This document shows positions 1 to 9,323 of a stretch of DNA of 35,896 bases, piece after piece (position 1 is the first letter of the stretch; every line of letters starts with the position of its first letter). The notes under the pieces are model-generated. The model worked only from the letters and a program-made list of their open reading frames with translations. It had not been told where the DNA came from and ran no database searches. Source of the DNA: Saprospirales bacterium (GTDB lineage: Bacteria; Bacteroidota; Bacteroidia; Chitinophagales; UBA8649); assembly GCA_002708985.1 (NCBI GenBank), contig PAPS01000046.1:1-35896 (forward strand). Reading direction: 5' to 3'. Made by a program: the position numbers and the translations under genes.

Positions 1-1419
1 AACGAACCTACTGCAGCTGCCCTAGCCTATGGCTTAGATAAGCGCAATAAAGACATGAACATTGTGGTCTATGACTTAGGAGGGGGAACCTTTGATGTAT
101 CGATTCTTGAACTTGGAGATGGTGTTTTCGAAGTAAAGTCAACCAACGGAGACGTGGAACTCGGAGGAGACAACTTTGACGATGTTATCGTAGAATGGCT
201 TGCTGATTCTTTTCAGTCTGAAGAGAATATGGACCTGCGAAAAGACCCTATGGCGCTTCAACGCTTGAAAGAAGCAGCTGAAAAGGCTAAAATTGAATTG
301 TCTAGTTCAGGAGAGACAGAAATCAATCTTCCCTACATCACAGCAATCGATGGAGTACCAAAGCACATGGTCAAGAAACTATCAAGAGCTAAATTCGAAC
401 AACTTAGCGCAGATCTGATCAAGCGCACGCTTGAGCCTTGCCGGCAAGCGATGAAAGATGCAGGATATTCAAAATCTGACATCGACGAAGTGATTCTTGT
501 TGGAGGATCCACCCGTATTCCTAAGATTCAGGAGACAGTAGAAGAATTCTTTGGCAAAAAACCATCAAAGGGAGTAAACCCTGATGAGGTCGTTGCTCTT
601 GGAGCAAGTATACAAGGAGGTATTCTTTCGGGTGATGTGGATGAGGATATCGTCCTTGTAGATGTTACACCGCTTTCATTAGGACTTGAAACGCTTGGTG
701 GTGTATTCAGTAAATTGATTGAGTCGAACACGACCATTCCAACGAAAAAGTCACAAGTATTCACCACAGCAGCAGATAATCAACCAGGAGTTGAAGTCCA
801 TGTACTTCAGGGAGAACGTTCGATGGCTCAGGACAATAAGTCAATTGGTCGCTTCCATCTCAACGGCATTCCACCAGCACCCAGAGGTGTTCCTCAAATC
901 GAGGTGACATTTGACATTGATTCTAATGGTATACTTAATGTTAGCGCCAAGGATAAAAACACAGGTGTTGAGCAAAGCATTCGTATCGAGGCAAGCACTG
1001 GACTTTCACAAGATGAAATCGAGCGAATGAAGGCAGAAGCTAAAGCCAACGAGGAATCGGATAAGGTGGCTCGTGAAAAGATTGATAAGGTTAATCAAGC
1101 GGACTCACTGATTTTTCAAACAGAAAAAACGCTTACTGATTTAGGGGACAAACTTCCTGCAGATAAAAAGCAAGCCATTGAAGAAGGTGTAGCCAAACTC
1201 AAAGAGGTTCATAAAAATGAAGACCTCGAGGGTATTGACCGCGAAATGCAAGCACTACAAACGCTCGTATCTTCGATGTATCAGGACATAGCAGCAGCTC
1301 AGCAGTCTGAGGGTGCTGGACCAGAGGGAGCTCCGGAAACTGATGCAGGCTCACAAGCTACTGATGGTGGTGATGACTTCACCGATGTAGAATTCGAAGA
1401 AGTAAAAGAGGACGAATAA
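1..1419 (+). CDS. dnaK: Molecular chaperone DnaK (Hsp70), 5' end outside window
   Basis: ATP-dependent cytoplasmic Hsp70 chaperone that binds exposed hydrophobic peptide segments and works with DnaJ and GrpE. The frame is open from base 1 and begins at the [14 protein letters not shown] segment, which lies near residue 170 of typical DnaK proteins, so about a quarter of the gene is missing to the left. Visible hallmarks are the phosphate-2 loop [13 protein letters not shown], the adenosine motif [13 protein letters not shown], the interdomain linker region [15 protein letters not shown], the substrate-binding beta domain ([19 protein letters not shown]) and a helical lid. The tail ends in an acidic EEVKEDE-type sequence, usual for bacterial DnaK. 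The ATG at 55 is an internal Met, not the start. A strong terminator follows 20 bases after the stop. Identification is secure; only the missing N-terminus is unseen. Confidence 0.98.
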   Translation, partial: NEPTAAALAYGLDKRNKDMNIVVYDLGGGTFDVSILELGDGVFEVKSTNGDVELGGDNFDDVIVEWLADSFQSEENMDLRKDPMALQRLKEAAEKAKIELSSSGETEINLPYITAIDGVPKHMVKKLSRAKFEQLSADLIKRTLEPCRQAMKDAGYSKSDIDEVILVGGSTRIPKIQETVEEFFGKKPSKGVNPDEVVALGASIQGGILSGDVDEDIVLVDVTPLSLGLETLGGVFSKLIESNTTIPTKKSQVFTTAADNQPGVEVHVLQGERSMAQDNKSIGRFHLNGIPPAPRGVPQIEVTFDIDSNGILNVSAKDKNTGVEQSIRIEASTGLSQDEIERMKAEAKANEESDKVAREKIDKVNQADSLIFQTEKTLTDLGDKLPADKKQAIEEGVAKLKEVHKNEDLEGIDREMQALQTLVSSMYQDIAAAQQSEGAGPEGAPETDAGSQATDGGDDFTDVEFEEVKEDE

Positions 1420-1440
1420 GTCTATTGTAATCAATATCTA

Positions 1441-1466
1441 AAAAGCCCCTTTCAAGGGGCTTTTTG
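1441..1466. terminator. Intrinsic terminator between dnaK and typA
   Basis: Hairpin AGCCCC/GGGGCT with a TTTCAA loop, flanked by A-runs on the left and a T-run on the right. The symmetry means it can end dnaK transcripts reading rightward and also typA transcripts reading leftward (typA stops at 1494). Confidence 0.9.
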
Positions 1467-1493
1467 CTTAGTGCGAATAATGCTCAAATTCGA

Positions 1494-3299
1494 TTAACTA
1501 GCTTTCTGAGCGGCCCGCTTTCGATCATTTTCATCGAGAAATATCTTACGTAAACGAATGGACTGAGGGGTGACCTCTACATATTCATCTGATTGAATGT
1601 ATTCCATAGCCTCTTCAAGGGTAAATACTTTAGGTGGTGCCAGTTTCACCTTGTCGTCAGCACCTGACGAGCGCATATTGGTGAGTTTTTTAGTCTTAGT
1701 AACGTTGACCACAAGGTCATTCCCACGAGTGTGCTCTCCAATCACCATTCCGGTGTAAATCTCAGTACCCGGAGCAATGAAGAACTTTCCTCTTTCTTGA
1801 AGCTTATCCAATGCAAAAGGTATAGATGTCCCTGCGTGCATAGCGATAAGTGATCCATTGATTCTGCCAGGTATCGCTCCCTTAAAGGGCTGATACTCGA
1901 TGAATCGATGCGCCATAATGGCTTCGCCGGCGGTTGCAGTTAGCATTTCATTTCGAAGTCCTATAATTCCACGAGAAGGAATAGTAAACTCAAGAAAAAC
2001 ACGATCTCCTTTGACCTGCATACTCTGCATTTCCCCCTTACGCATGGTCACCTTATCAATGGCAGTTCCAGACATTGACTCCGGTAGGTCAATGGTCAAT
2101 TCCTCAATGGGTTCGCAACGTTGACCATCTATTTCTTTATAAAGCACCTGAGGCTGACCTACTTGTAGCTCATAACCTTCACGACGCATCTCTTCGACTA
2201 ATACTGCTAAGTGCATTACTCCCCGACCATACACCATGAAGGTATCCGCTGACTGCGTGTCCTCTACGCGAAGCGCTAAGTTTTTCTCTAACTCTTTATC
2301 CAGTCGCTCTCTGATATGTCGAGACGTTACAAACTTCCCTTCCTTTCCAAAAAACGGAGAATTGTTTATCGAGAACAACATGGACATAGTAGGACTATCG
2401 ATGTGTATCGGAGGCAAAGCTTCAGGATTCTCTTGATCGGTAATAGTATCGCCAATCTCAAAGCCATCTAAGCCGACAACAGCACAGACATCACCTGCTT
2501 GAACATGTTCCACTTTTTTTTTGGCCATACCCTCATAAATCATGAGTTCTTTTATCCTCGATTTTACATTTTTTCCGTCGCGCTTTACCAAGGTGATGGG
2601 CTGTCCAACCTTTAAACTGTTCCGGTAAATTCGACCGATAGCAATTCGACCGACAAAGGATGAATAATCCAAACTTGTAATCTGCATTTGGAGGCTACCT
2701 TCTGCGGTTTCTGGCTCAGGAATAAAGTCAATAATTAAATCCAAGAGATACGTTATATCCTCGGTAGGATTTTTCCAATCAGGTCCCATCCAACCTTGCT
2801 TAGCGGAACCGTAGACGGTTTGGAAGTCAAGTTGATCTTCGGTAGCATCTAGAGTAAACATTAAGTCAAAAACCTTGTCTTCTACGTCCTCTGGGGTACA
2901 ATTCTCTTTATCCACCTTATTGATGACAACAATAGGCCGTAATCCGAGTGCTAAAGCCTTTGAAAGCACAAAACGGGTTTGTGGCATAGGTCCTTCAAAA
3001 GCATCGACTAATAGCAATACACCATCGGCCATTTTTAATACACGCTCAACCTCCCCACCAAAATCTGCGTGACCCGGTGTGTCGATAATATTTATTTTGA
3101 CATCCTTAAAGCGAATTGAAGCATTTTTTGCTAGGATAGTTATGCCACGTTCTCGCTCAAGATCATGGTTATCCATTAGGAGCTCTCCCACTTCTTCACG
3201 ATCGGAAAAGGTTTGCGCTTCGACTAGCATTTTATCGACCAAGGTTGTTTTACCGTGATCGACGTGCGCAATGATGGCTATGTTGCGGATAGATTCCAT
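1494..3299 (-). CDS. typA: Translational GTPase TypA/BipA
   Basis: Ribosome-associated GTPase of the elongation-factor superfamily, linked in other bacteria to ribosome assembly and stress or low-temperature adaptation. The start chosen at 3299 gives 601 residues beginning [19 protein letters not shown], matching the usual TypA length (about 600); an extension to 3365 would add 22 residues ahead of the P-loop with no family counterpart. Visible G motifs are G1 AHVDHGKT, G2/switch RERGITI, G3 [15 protein letters not shown] and G4 NKVDKENC. The C-terminal TypA-specific region includes [19 protein letters not shown] and the [19 protein letters not shown] block. It is convergent with dnaK and divergent from the nuclease-family gene at 3401. 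The function is known for the family; nothing unusual is seen in this copy. Confidence 0.97.
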   Translation of the reverse strand: MESIRNIAIIAHVDHGKTTLVDKMLVEAQTFSDREEVGELLMDNHDLERERGITILAKNASIRFKDVKINIIDTPGHADFGGEVERVLKMADGVLLLVDAFEGPMPQTRFVLSKALALGLRPIVVINKVDKENCTPEDVEDKVFDLMFTLDATEDQLDFQTVYGSAKQGWMGPDWKNPTEDITYLLDLIIDFIPEPETAEGSLQMQITSLDYSSFVGRIAIGRIYRNSLKVGQPITLVKRDGKNVKSRIKELMIYEGMAKKKVEHVQAGDVCAVVGLDGFEIGDTITDQENPEALPPIHIDSPTMSMLFSINNSPFFGKEGKFVTSRHIRERLDKELEKNLALRVEDTQSADTFMVYGRGVMHLAVLVEEMRREGYELQVGQPQVLYKEIDGQRCEPIEELTIDLPESMSGTAIDKVTMRKGEMQSMQVKGDRVFLEFTIPSRGIIGLRNEMLTATAGEAIMAHRFIEYQPFKGAIPGRINGSLIAMHAGTSIPFALDKLQERGKFFIAPGTEIYTGMVIGEHTRGNDLVVNVTKTKKLTNMRSSGADDKVKLAPPKVFTLEEAMEYIQSDEYVEVTPQSIRLRKIFLDENDRKRAAQKAS

Positions 3300-3349
3300 A
3301 TTATCTTGTAATTGGCACGAAAATAGACCATCAACTGCTTTATCCACAC

Positions 3350-3357
3350 CAAAGATA
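3350..3357 (-). promoter_or_regulatory. Putative -7 promoter element upstream of typA
   Basis: On the minus strand this reads TATCTTTG, a full match to the Bacteroidota -7 consensus TAnnTTTG. It would give a leader of roughly 45 bases before the ATG at 3299. No convincing TTG -33 box was found at the usual distance, so the call rests on the -7 match alone. Confidence 0.4.
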
Positions 3358-3388
3358 TACACCACTAAAATGGGGATGTAAACAATAG

Positions 3389-3396
3389 TACATTTA
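3389..3396 (+). promoter_or_regulatory. Putative -7 element TACATTTA, 4 bases before ATG
   Basis: TACATTTA matches TAnnTTTG except for the last base and ends exactly 4 bases before the ATG at 3401. A start site at the usual distance from a -7 box would fall on or next to the start codon. The same arrangement occurs before gcvP and before the genes starting at 9868 and 35700. Confidence 0.4.
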
Positions 3397-3400
3397 TTCT

Positions 3401-4219
3401 ATGTATAGACTACTTTTTTTTCTAATGATCGGGCAGGCTGCTATTGCACAAGTGCCTCTATCTGTAATTAGCTATAACATTCGATACGACAACCCAGATG
3501 ATGGGATACATTCATGGGCCAATAGGGAAATACATGTAGGTGACTTATTGGATTATTATCATGCTGACATCATCGGTCTACAGGAAGCGCTATCCAATCA
3601 ATATGATGGACTCAAAGAAATTCTAATCAGCTATAATTCCTATGGACTTGGTCGGGAGGATGGCGATTTAGACGGAGAGTTTTGCCCAATATTTTGGAAC
3701 AGAAGTCGTTTTGATCTCGAAGGTAAAGGAACTCTTTGGCTGAACGAATCAGGAGAAGTTGGGGAAAAAGGATGGGATGCTGCAACAACGCGCATTGCTT
3801 CATGGGTTAAGCTCTATGATTTAGATCGGGAGAAAATGTTTGTAATCATTAACACCCACTTTGACCATAAAGGCGAAGAAGCACGCATAGAGTCGGCAAA
3901 GAAAATAAATGAGTTAATTGAAAGTCGTTCATGGAAGGAAGTCATTCTAATGGGTGATTTAAACTGCACCGCCTATTCTGAACCGGTAGAAGAACTTGAA
4001 AAAACCCTCCAACGAGCCAATGACCTGTGCGCCTATGTTCCCTACGGAAAAACATTTACATACAGTGGTTTCGAAGTAGAAAACCCTCCTGGCGAGGAGA
4101 TCGACCATGTTTTTGTCAGCGATGGATTTAGCGTTGTTAAAATGAGAAACATAGGGGATAGTCGAGATGGAGCGTATCCATCAGATCACCTACCAGTACA
4201 TGTACATCTCACTTGGTAG
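3401..4219 (+). CDS. Exported endonuclease/exonuclease/phosphatase-family protein
   Basis: Metal-dependent phosphoesterase of the EEP (DNase I-like/exonuclease III) fold. The 272-residue product starts with a short signal peptide (MYRLLFFLMIGQAAIAQ), so it likely acts in the periplasm or outside. Family motifs in order: SYNIRYDN with the WANR segment, the catalytic-metal Glu in GLQEAL, NTHFDHKGEEAR, MGDLNC (Asp/Asn active-site pair), IDHVFVS, and the C-terminal SDHLPV with the catalytic His near the end. The substrate cannot be told: members cleave nucleic acids, sugar phosphates or phospholipids. It is a single-gene unit, divergent from typA, with its stop 1 base from the stop of the convergent gene at 4221. 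Confidence 0.88.
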   Translation: MYRLLFFLMIGQAAIAQVPLSVISYNIRYDNPDDGIHSWANREIHVGDLLDYYHADIIGLQEALSNQYDGLKEILISYNSYGLGREDGDLDGEFCPIFWNRSRFDLEGKGTLWLNESGEVGEKGWDAATTRIASWVKLYDLDREKMFVIINTHFDHKGEEARIESAKKINELIESRSWKEVILMGDLNCTAYSEPVEELEKTLQRANDLCAYVPYGKTFTYSGFEVENPPGEEIDHVFVSDGFSVVKMRNIGDSRDGAYPSDHLPVHVHLTW

Positions 4220-4220
4220 T

Positions 4221-4880
4221 TTACCGTCGACGTTTAAAATCTCCTCGTTTCCATGCCTCGATGAACTGAGCCCATGCAAACACATTAAAAATATTCTGCG
4301 GAGGTGCCTGTCCTGCCCAGTAATATTTTTGTGCCTCGGCCCGAAGATACCGGTCAGCATTCTCCTGTGCATCCATTGGAAGCGCCTCAGCCATTTCTTG
4401 AAGATATTCTCGCTCCATATTTCTCAAGAATCGATCGACGTCACTTTCGGCAAGCTCTAAATCTAAAAATGCAGCCCGAAACATCTCTCGTGTAGGCCAT
4501 GGATAAATGATTACCGAGTCTAAATAAGCATAGTCTTCCGTCATCAACTTGACAATGGAATATTTATTGGAGTTTAGCGCGCTTGGAATAATGTACCGAT
4601 CATCCTCAAAGCCAAAACAAGAAAACATGACCGTGTCGCCTCCTGCCGCGGCAAAGGAAAAGTAACCATCTGCATTGGAATAAGATCCTCTATTCTTTCC
4701 TTTGACTCTAATATTCACAAAGGGAATCCCTACTAAACTATCTGGCGTTACAACATAACCACTAAACTGCACAACTCTCGCGCTATCTTGAGCTTTGGCT
4801 GATAAAGGATTGATTAACCATGCAAAAATTAACATGAGTAAACCATGACTTAGCAACCTATAATTTCTTCCTATACACAT
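4221..4880 (-). CDS. Exported protein with carboxypeptidase-regulatory-like domain
   Basis: About 219 residues from the ATG at 4880. The N-terminus has a hydrophobic stretch ending in LSAKAQ that looks like a signal peptide. It is followed by a beta-sandwich of the CarboxypepD_reg-like type (VQFSGYVVTPDSLVGIPFVN ... GSYSNADGYFSF), a domain common in Bacteroidota exported proteins and at the N-terminus of TonB-dependent receptors. The C-terminal half is helical and charged, ends in KRRR and has no family I recognise. The frame is open further upstream to a TTG at 4910, and an ATG at 4835 would give a shorter signal peptide, so the start is uncertain. No function can be assigned. It is divergent from gcvP. 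Confidence 0.75.
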   Translation of the reverse strand: MCIGRNYRLLSHGLLMLIFAWLINPLSAKAQDSARVVQFSGYVVTPDSLVGIPFVNIRVKGKNRGSYSNADGYFSFAAAGGDTVMFSCFGFEDDRYIIPSALNSNKYSIVKLMTEDYAYLDSVIIYPWPTREMFRAAFLDLELAESDVDRFLRNMEREYLQEMAEALPMDAQENADRYLRAEAQKYYWAGQAPPQNIFNVFAWAQFIEAWKRGDFKRRR

Positions 4881-4939
4881 GTAATGCACATTTAGCAAAA
4901 ACTTGACCAATTTCTCGGATAAAAGGTTTTTTTGCTCTC

Positions 4940-4947
4940 TAAATTTA
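4940..4947 (+). promoter_or_regulatory. Putative -7 element TAAATTTA, 4 bases before gcvP ATG
   Basis: TAAATTTA ends exactly 4 bases before the gcvP start at 4952, the same spacing seen at 3389, 9873 (minus) and 35705 (minus). This would place the transcription start at about the A of the ATG. No good -33 TTG box is seen at a normal distance. Confidence 0.4.
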
Positions 4948-4951
4948 CAGT

Positions 4952-7783
4952 ATGCAGAAGGATTTGTTTTTGAACCGACATGTAGGCACCAACTCGGAGA
5001 CTGAACAAAAGATGCTGGACAGTCTAGGCATGTCTTCGTTAGAACAATTGATTGATGAAACCGTCCCTAATTCTATTAGGTTGAATCAAGCTTTAAATGT
5101 CCCATCGGCGATATCAGAACAAGAGTATGCGAAACATATTCAAGAAATAGCCAACGAAAACAAATCGTTTAGGAGCTTTATTGGGCAGGGGTATTATTCA
5201 ACATACACACCTGCAGTAATTCAGCGCAATGTGTTTGAAAATCCGGGTTGGTATACGCAATACACGCCCTACCAAGCAGAAATTGCGCAAGGCAGGCTAG
5301 AAGCCTTATTAAACTTTCAAACCATGGTATCCTCACTTACAGGACTACCCATCGCAAACGCAAGCCTCTTGGATGAAGGTAGTGCTGCAGCCGAAGCGAT
5401 GATTATGGGCTTCAATAAAGTATCAAGAAAATCCAAGAATAAGACGAAGTTCTTTGTGGATGCCAACACCTTTAGTCAAACCATTGATGTACTTAAAACG
5501 AGGGCGAATCCGCTAGGTATAGAGCTTATTATCGATTCTGTTGAATCCTTTACCGATGATGAGGATGTATTTGGAATTCTCTTGTCCTACCCTAATAACC
5601 AAGGGGAAATAAATGATTGGTCAGAATGGATTAGTGCACGCAAGGAAGCCCAAGAGTATTTTATGGTTATGGCCACTGACCTCTTAGCACTTACCCTACT
5701 AAAAAGTCCGGGCAGCATGGGTATTGACTGTGCGATTGGAAACAGTCAACGATTTGGCGTTCCTCTGGGTTATGGAGGACCACATGCGGCATTTTTTGCT
5801 TGCACAGAAGGGTTTAAACGTTCCATTCCAGGTCGAATTATCGGAGTGTCAAAAGACCGTTATGACAACACTGCACTTCGTATGGCCCTACAGACAAGAG
5901 AACAACATATTCGCCGGGATAAAGCAACAAGTAACATTTGCACCGCCCAAGCGCTGTTGGCTGTTATGGCATCCTGCTACGCGGTCTACCACGGGCCAAA
6001 AGGACTTCAAGGGATTGCGCAAAATATACATTCAAAAACGCAGCGCTTATGGGTAGGTCTTAGTCAAGCGGGATACAATGTATTGAATAAAAGCTTCTTT
6101 GATACATTGAGTATTTCCTTGTCACAAGAAAAAATTGCTGCATTAAAATCGAGGGCAGAAGATGCAGAGATCAATCTATTCTATACAGGCAATGAAGTCA
6201 GGTTATCCTTGGATGAGTGCACGACGGAAGAAGAATTACATCAGTTGGCAAAAATCTTTGAATCTCCTATTCCAGAGCATCAGCACAAGCAAATAGATTT
6301 TCCTATCCGAAACGATGACATATTAAATCATAAAGTTTTTCATCAGTATCGATCAGAAACCTCTATGATGCGTTACCTAAAACGACTTGAAAACAAGGAT
6401 TTATCTCTTATGCACTCAATGATTGCCTTGGGATCTTGTACGATGAAGCTCAATGCAGCCATTGAATTGCAATCGGTATCCTTACCAGCGTTTAACCAAG
6501 TACACCCATTTGTGCCGCGCAACCAAGTAAATGGATATAACCAACTCATTGAGCAGTTAGCTTCTTATTTAAATGAGATTACAGGATTTGATGCCACATG
6601 CTTCCAGCCCAACTCTGGTGCCCAAGGAGAGTATGCAGGCCTTCTTTCGATTCAAGCCTACCATAGATCCAATGGGGAATCCCATAGAAACATTGTACTT
6701 ATCCCTGAGTCAGCCCATGGCACAAACCCTGCATCAGCGGTTATGGCAGGATGTCAAGTCGTGGTCATCCGATGTGCGAGCAATGGCGATATAGACCTCG
6801 ACCATCTTGAAGAACAAGCCAAACTTCATTCAGAGAACTTGAGCTCTTTAATGATTACCTATCCTTCAACGCACGGAGTTTTTGAACGGGATGTAGAGAA
6901 AGCATGTGCTATTATTCATAAATGCGGAGGACAAGTCTACATGGACGGAGCCAATATGAACGCCCAGGTAGGACTAACAAACCCAGCAAAGATTGGAGCC
7001 GATGTTTGCCACCTCAACCTTCACAAAACGTTTGCAATTCCACATGGTGGTGGTGGACCAGGAGTTGGCCCCATCTGTGTTAAAGCCCACTTAGCTCCTC
7101 ATTTACCTGGCCATGTGCATTTCGATGCAGACAATCAAGAGGGTGCCGTTTCAGCCGCTCCCTTCGGAAGTGCGAGTATTCTTTTAATATCCTATGCTTA
7201 CATCAGACTGCTTGGTCATAATGGACTCAAGCGATCAACTGAAATTGCCATTTTGAATGCAAATTATATTAAGCATAAATTGAAACCTCACTATAACATA
7301 TTGTACACTGACGATATACATGGTCATGTTGCTCACGAACTCATCATTGACTTTAGGCCATTTAAGTCACTTGGTATTGAGGTTGAAGATGTTGCCAAGC
7401 GTTTGATAGATTATGGGTTTCATGCACCGACTATGTCATGGCCTGTCGTTGGTACTATGATGATTGAACCCACGGAGAGTGAGACAAAAGAAGAAATAGA
7501 CGCCTTCTGTGATGCGCTGATTGCGATCAAAATTGAAATTGACGAGATTGCTTCAGGGACTATCGATCTAGCTCAATCTATGCTTAAAAATGCCCCTCAT
7601 ACCCTTGCAGAACTAACCGGTGACAATTGGCAACATGTTTACTCGCGTCAAGAAGCAGCATGGCCCATGAAGGATACATCTAGGAAGTTTTGGCCAAGCG
7701 TTGGTAGAGTGGACAATAGTTTTGGTGACCGAAACTTAGTGTGCACGTGCCCTTCCATCGAGGATTACATGAATCAGTCCTAG
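4952..7783 (+). CDS. gcvP: Glycine dehydrogenase (decarboxylating), P-protein
   Basis: Pyridoxal-phosphate enzyme of the glycine cleavage system. It decarboxylates glycine and passes the aminomethyl group to the lipoyl arm of the H-protein in the cytoplasm. At 943 residues it is the fused single-chain form that carries both halves of the P-protein. The N-terminal half shows RHVGTNSETEQKMLDSLGM, the glycine-loop segment FIGQGYYSTYTPAVIQRN and YQAEIAQGRLEALLNFQTM. The second half shows ALGSCTMKLNAA, PNSGAQGEYAGL and the PLP-lysine motif NLHKTFAIPHGGGGPG (Lys at about residue 692). Length and motifs are complete. The H- and T-protein genes are not next to it, as is common in this phylum. Confidence 0.97.
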   Translation: MQKDLFLNRHVGTNSETEQKMLDSLGMSSLEQLIDETVPNSIRLNQALNVPSAISEQEYAKHIQEIANENKSFRSFIGQGYYSTYTPAVIQRNVFENPGWYTQYTPYQAEIAQGRLEALLNFQTMVSSLTGLPIANASLLDEGSAAAEAMIMGFNKVSRKSKNKTKFFVDANTFSQTIDVLKTRANPLGIELIIDSVESFTDDEDVFGILLSYPNNQGEINDWSEWISARKEAQEYFMVMATDLLALTLLKSPGSMGIDCAIGNSQRFGVPLGYGGPHAAFFACTEGFKRSIPGRIIGVSKDRYDNTALRMALQTREQHIRRDKATSNICTAQALLAVMASCYAVYHGPKGLQGIAQNIHSKTQRLWVGLSQAGYNVLNKSFFDTLSISLSQEKIAALKSRAEDAEINLFYTGNEVRLSLDECTTEEELHQLAKIFESPIPEHQHKQIDFPIRNDDILNHKVFHQYRSETSMMRYLKRLENKDLSLMHSMIALGSCTMKLNAAIELQSVSLPAFNQVHPFVPRNQVNGYNQLIEQLASYLNEITGFDATCFQPNSGAQGEYAGLLSIQAYHRSNGESHRNIVLIPESAHGTNPASAVMAGCQVVVIRCASNGDIDLDHLEEQAKLHSENLSSLMITYPSTHGVFERDVEKACAIIHKCGGQVYMDGANMNAQVGLTNPAKIGADVCHLNLHKTFAIPHGGGGPGVGPICVKAHLAPHLPGHVHFDADNQEGAVSAAPFGSASILLISYAYIRLLGHNGLKRSTEIAILNANYIKHKLKPHYNILYTDDIHGHVAHELIIDFRPFKSLGIEVEDVAKRLIDYGFHAPTMSWPVVGTMMIEPTESETKEEIDAFCDALIAIKIEIDEIASGTIDLAQSMLKNAPHTLAELTGDNWQHVYSRQEAAWPMKDTSRKFWPSVGRVDNSFGDRNLVCTCPSIEDYMNQS

Positions 7784-7827
7784 AGGGGAATTTTTTCTCG
7801 ACTTCTTGCTACTGATTTTTCTCGCTA

Positions 7828-8568
7828 TTAATTTCTGAAGGCATCTCGACTCGCTTTCCCTGAGGGAATTCTCACCAATACTCCGAGATACCCTGACGGA
7901 AGCACATAAGAGCCTTTATCGAGTTGCATCACAGATAAACCGGGGTAATTCCCTACAAAATCGGGATTATCTGACGAGAGATTATAATACTGAAACCCCA
8001 TGCCAAAGATACTTTCAACAACCGTCCACCGGTCTTTATCAGCCTTTCTAAAAAACCCAAACTCAAGATGAAGTTGAGTTCTATTTTGCATAGAAGATGT
8101 TTTAACGCGTTCTTGAAAAAGAAAGTTAGGACTCCAAATCCACTCCGTCTGAGAATTGCTATGCTGAGTGTAGGCTATGGATGGACCAAAGAAAACATCA
8201 GGACCACTTGTTCTTCGCTTAAAGTAATAGCGCAATGACAGTTTCCCTTTTCCTCCCCAATTTTTGTAGTTATCGGCATATTGCATATTGATATAGGCAT
8301 ATAAGGGATTTGCTAGATGGCTAACGAGTCCTGCCTCTATGTGTAAGCCCAACTTAGGATGTATCTGTACTTCGGAACCCATATTTAAGGAAGGGGCTGT
8401 CCAATCCATGATGCTCAATAGACTCACCTTGGTTATCCATTTTGGCCTTTGTGAATTCAGCTCATAGAAAGATGTTGAATCATTATAAACATATTGGGCT
8501 TTAGTTTGAAGGCAACTAACAACTATTAAAACACCTAGTAATCGCAGGCTATAGTCGCGTTTGATCAT
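7828..8568 (-). CDS. Probable outer-membrane beta-barrel protein, unknown function
   Basis: The product has 246 residues, with a signal peptide ending near SCLQTKAQ. The rest is rich in alternating aromatic and polar residues and glycine (LSLRYYFKRR, DVFFGPSIAYTQHS, FGMGFQYYNLS), which suggests an 8-strand-size outer-membrane barrel; it ends in a short basic tail rather than the classical terminal Phe. I do not recognise the family. The start ATG overlaps the stop of the upstream LVIVD lipoprotein gene as ATGA (8565-8568), so the two are translationally coupled, and a shared job at the cell surface is likely. It converges with gcvP without a clear terminator hairpin in the 44-base gap. Confidence 0.7.
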   Translation of the reverse strand: MIKRDYSLRLLGVLIVVSCLQTKAQYVYNDSTSFYELNSQRPKWITKVSLLSIMDWTAPSLNMGSEVQIHPKLGLHIEAGLVSHLANPLYAYINMQYADNYKNWGGKGKLSLRYYFKRRTSGPDVFFGPSIAYTQHSNSQTEWIWSPNFLFQERVKTSSMQNRTQLHLEFGFFRKADKDRWTVVESIFGMGFQYYNLSSDNPDFVGNYPGLSVMQLDKGSYVLPSGYLGVLVRIPSGKASRDAFRN

Positions 8569-9323
8569 AAGGCGAGATTTGACAACTCGGTTAAACTTGT
8601 TGGATTGGTGTAATCAAACTGCCGAATACCGTCAGGACTTACCACTAAGGCAATATTATTTTGTGCAATGACATCATTAGCCTCAAAGCCCATTTCTCGA
8701 GTCAATACCACCGGGTTAATGCGATCCGAGACATCAAATACTACAAGCCCTTGATTTCCATCACATACAAACAATAAGTCTCCATCAACTGAAAGGCCCC
8801 TTGGGTTATTCATCGCAACTTCTGTGATTTGAATAGGATTTTCTAATGAGGCAATATCATAGATCTCCAAAATATTTGCATCCCCCAGGAAGTCACACGC
8901 TCTGCCAGAGCGAATCGTGACATAGGCATATTCTCCATCGCTGACTACGGGATCACAAGCCATGGCATGCTCAAAGAAACTCAGTTCAGATGGTATTCCT
9001 TCGCCATCTAAACCATAGATATAAGCTCCTGTATTCGAACCGATAAACAAGGTGTTATCGAAAGGAAAAATCGTTTCAATGCCGAATCCTACATCCTGCT
9101 GATCCTCAAGTATCATTTGAGTTGGATTGGTAATGTCAATCGTGGTCAAGGTCGTGTTATCTACGGCGTATAAATTATTTTGTACAATTGTAAATCGAGC
9201 GAGTGAACCACCAGTCCCAATAACTCCACCACTATCTACTCCTGGCAAAACACTACTATCATTCCCTGAACAACTAATAAGGCTTAGAAAAAAGATTCCT
9301 AACGCTGTATAATACCAATTCAT
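8565..9323 (-). CDS. LVIVD-repeat lipoprotein
   Basis: The product has 252 residues with a lipoprotein signal peptide (lipobox LISC in FFLSLISCSG) and a Gly/Ser-rich linker, followed by repeated beta-blade units of the LVIVD type: TTIDITNPTQM, LEIYDIASLENPIQI, LVVFDVSDRINPVVL and IRQFDYTNPTSL. Such repeats form propeller-like surface proteins of unknown biochemical role. The ATG at 9323 is preferred over 9335: it makes a TAATG overlap with the stop of the gene upstream and leaves a normal-length lipoprotein leader. It ends abruptly inside a repeat (LSNLAL), so the last blade may be completed by another part of the chain or by a partner. It is the middle gene of a coupled three-gene set. Confidence 0.82.
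   Translation of the reverse strand: MNWYYTALGIFFLSLISCSGNDSSVLPGVDSGGVIGTGGSLARFTIVQNNLYAVDNTTLTTIDITNPTQMILEDQQDVGFGIETIFPFDNTLFIGSNTGAYIYGLDGEGIPSELSFFEHAMACDPVVSDGEYAYVTIRSGRACDFLGDANILEIYDIASLENPIQITEVAMNNPRGLSVDGDLLFVCDGNQGLVVFDVSDRINPVVLTREMGFEANDVIAQNNIALVVSPDGIRQFDYTNPTSLTELSNLAL

Noticed and set aside
3299-3365. N-terminal extension of TypA by 22 residues
   Set aside because: The extension precedes the conserved opening of the GTPase domain and covers the best promoter element; the 601-residue form matches the family.
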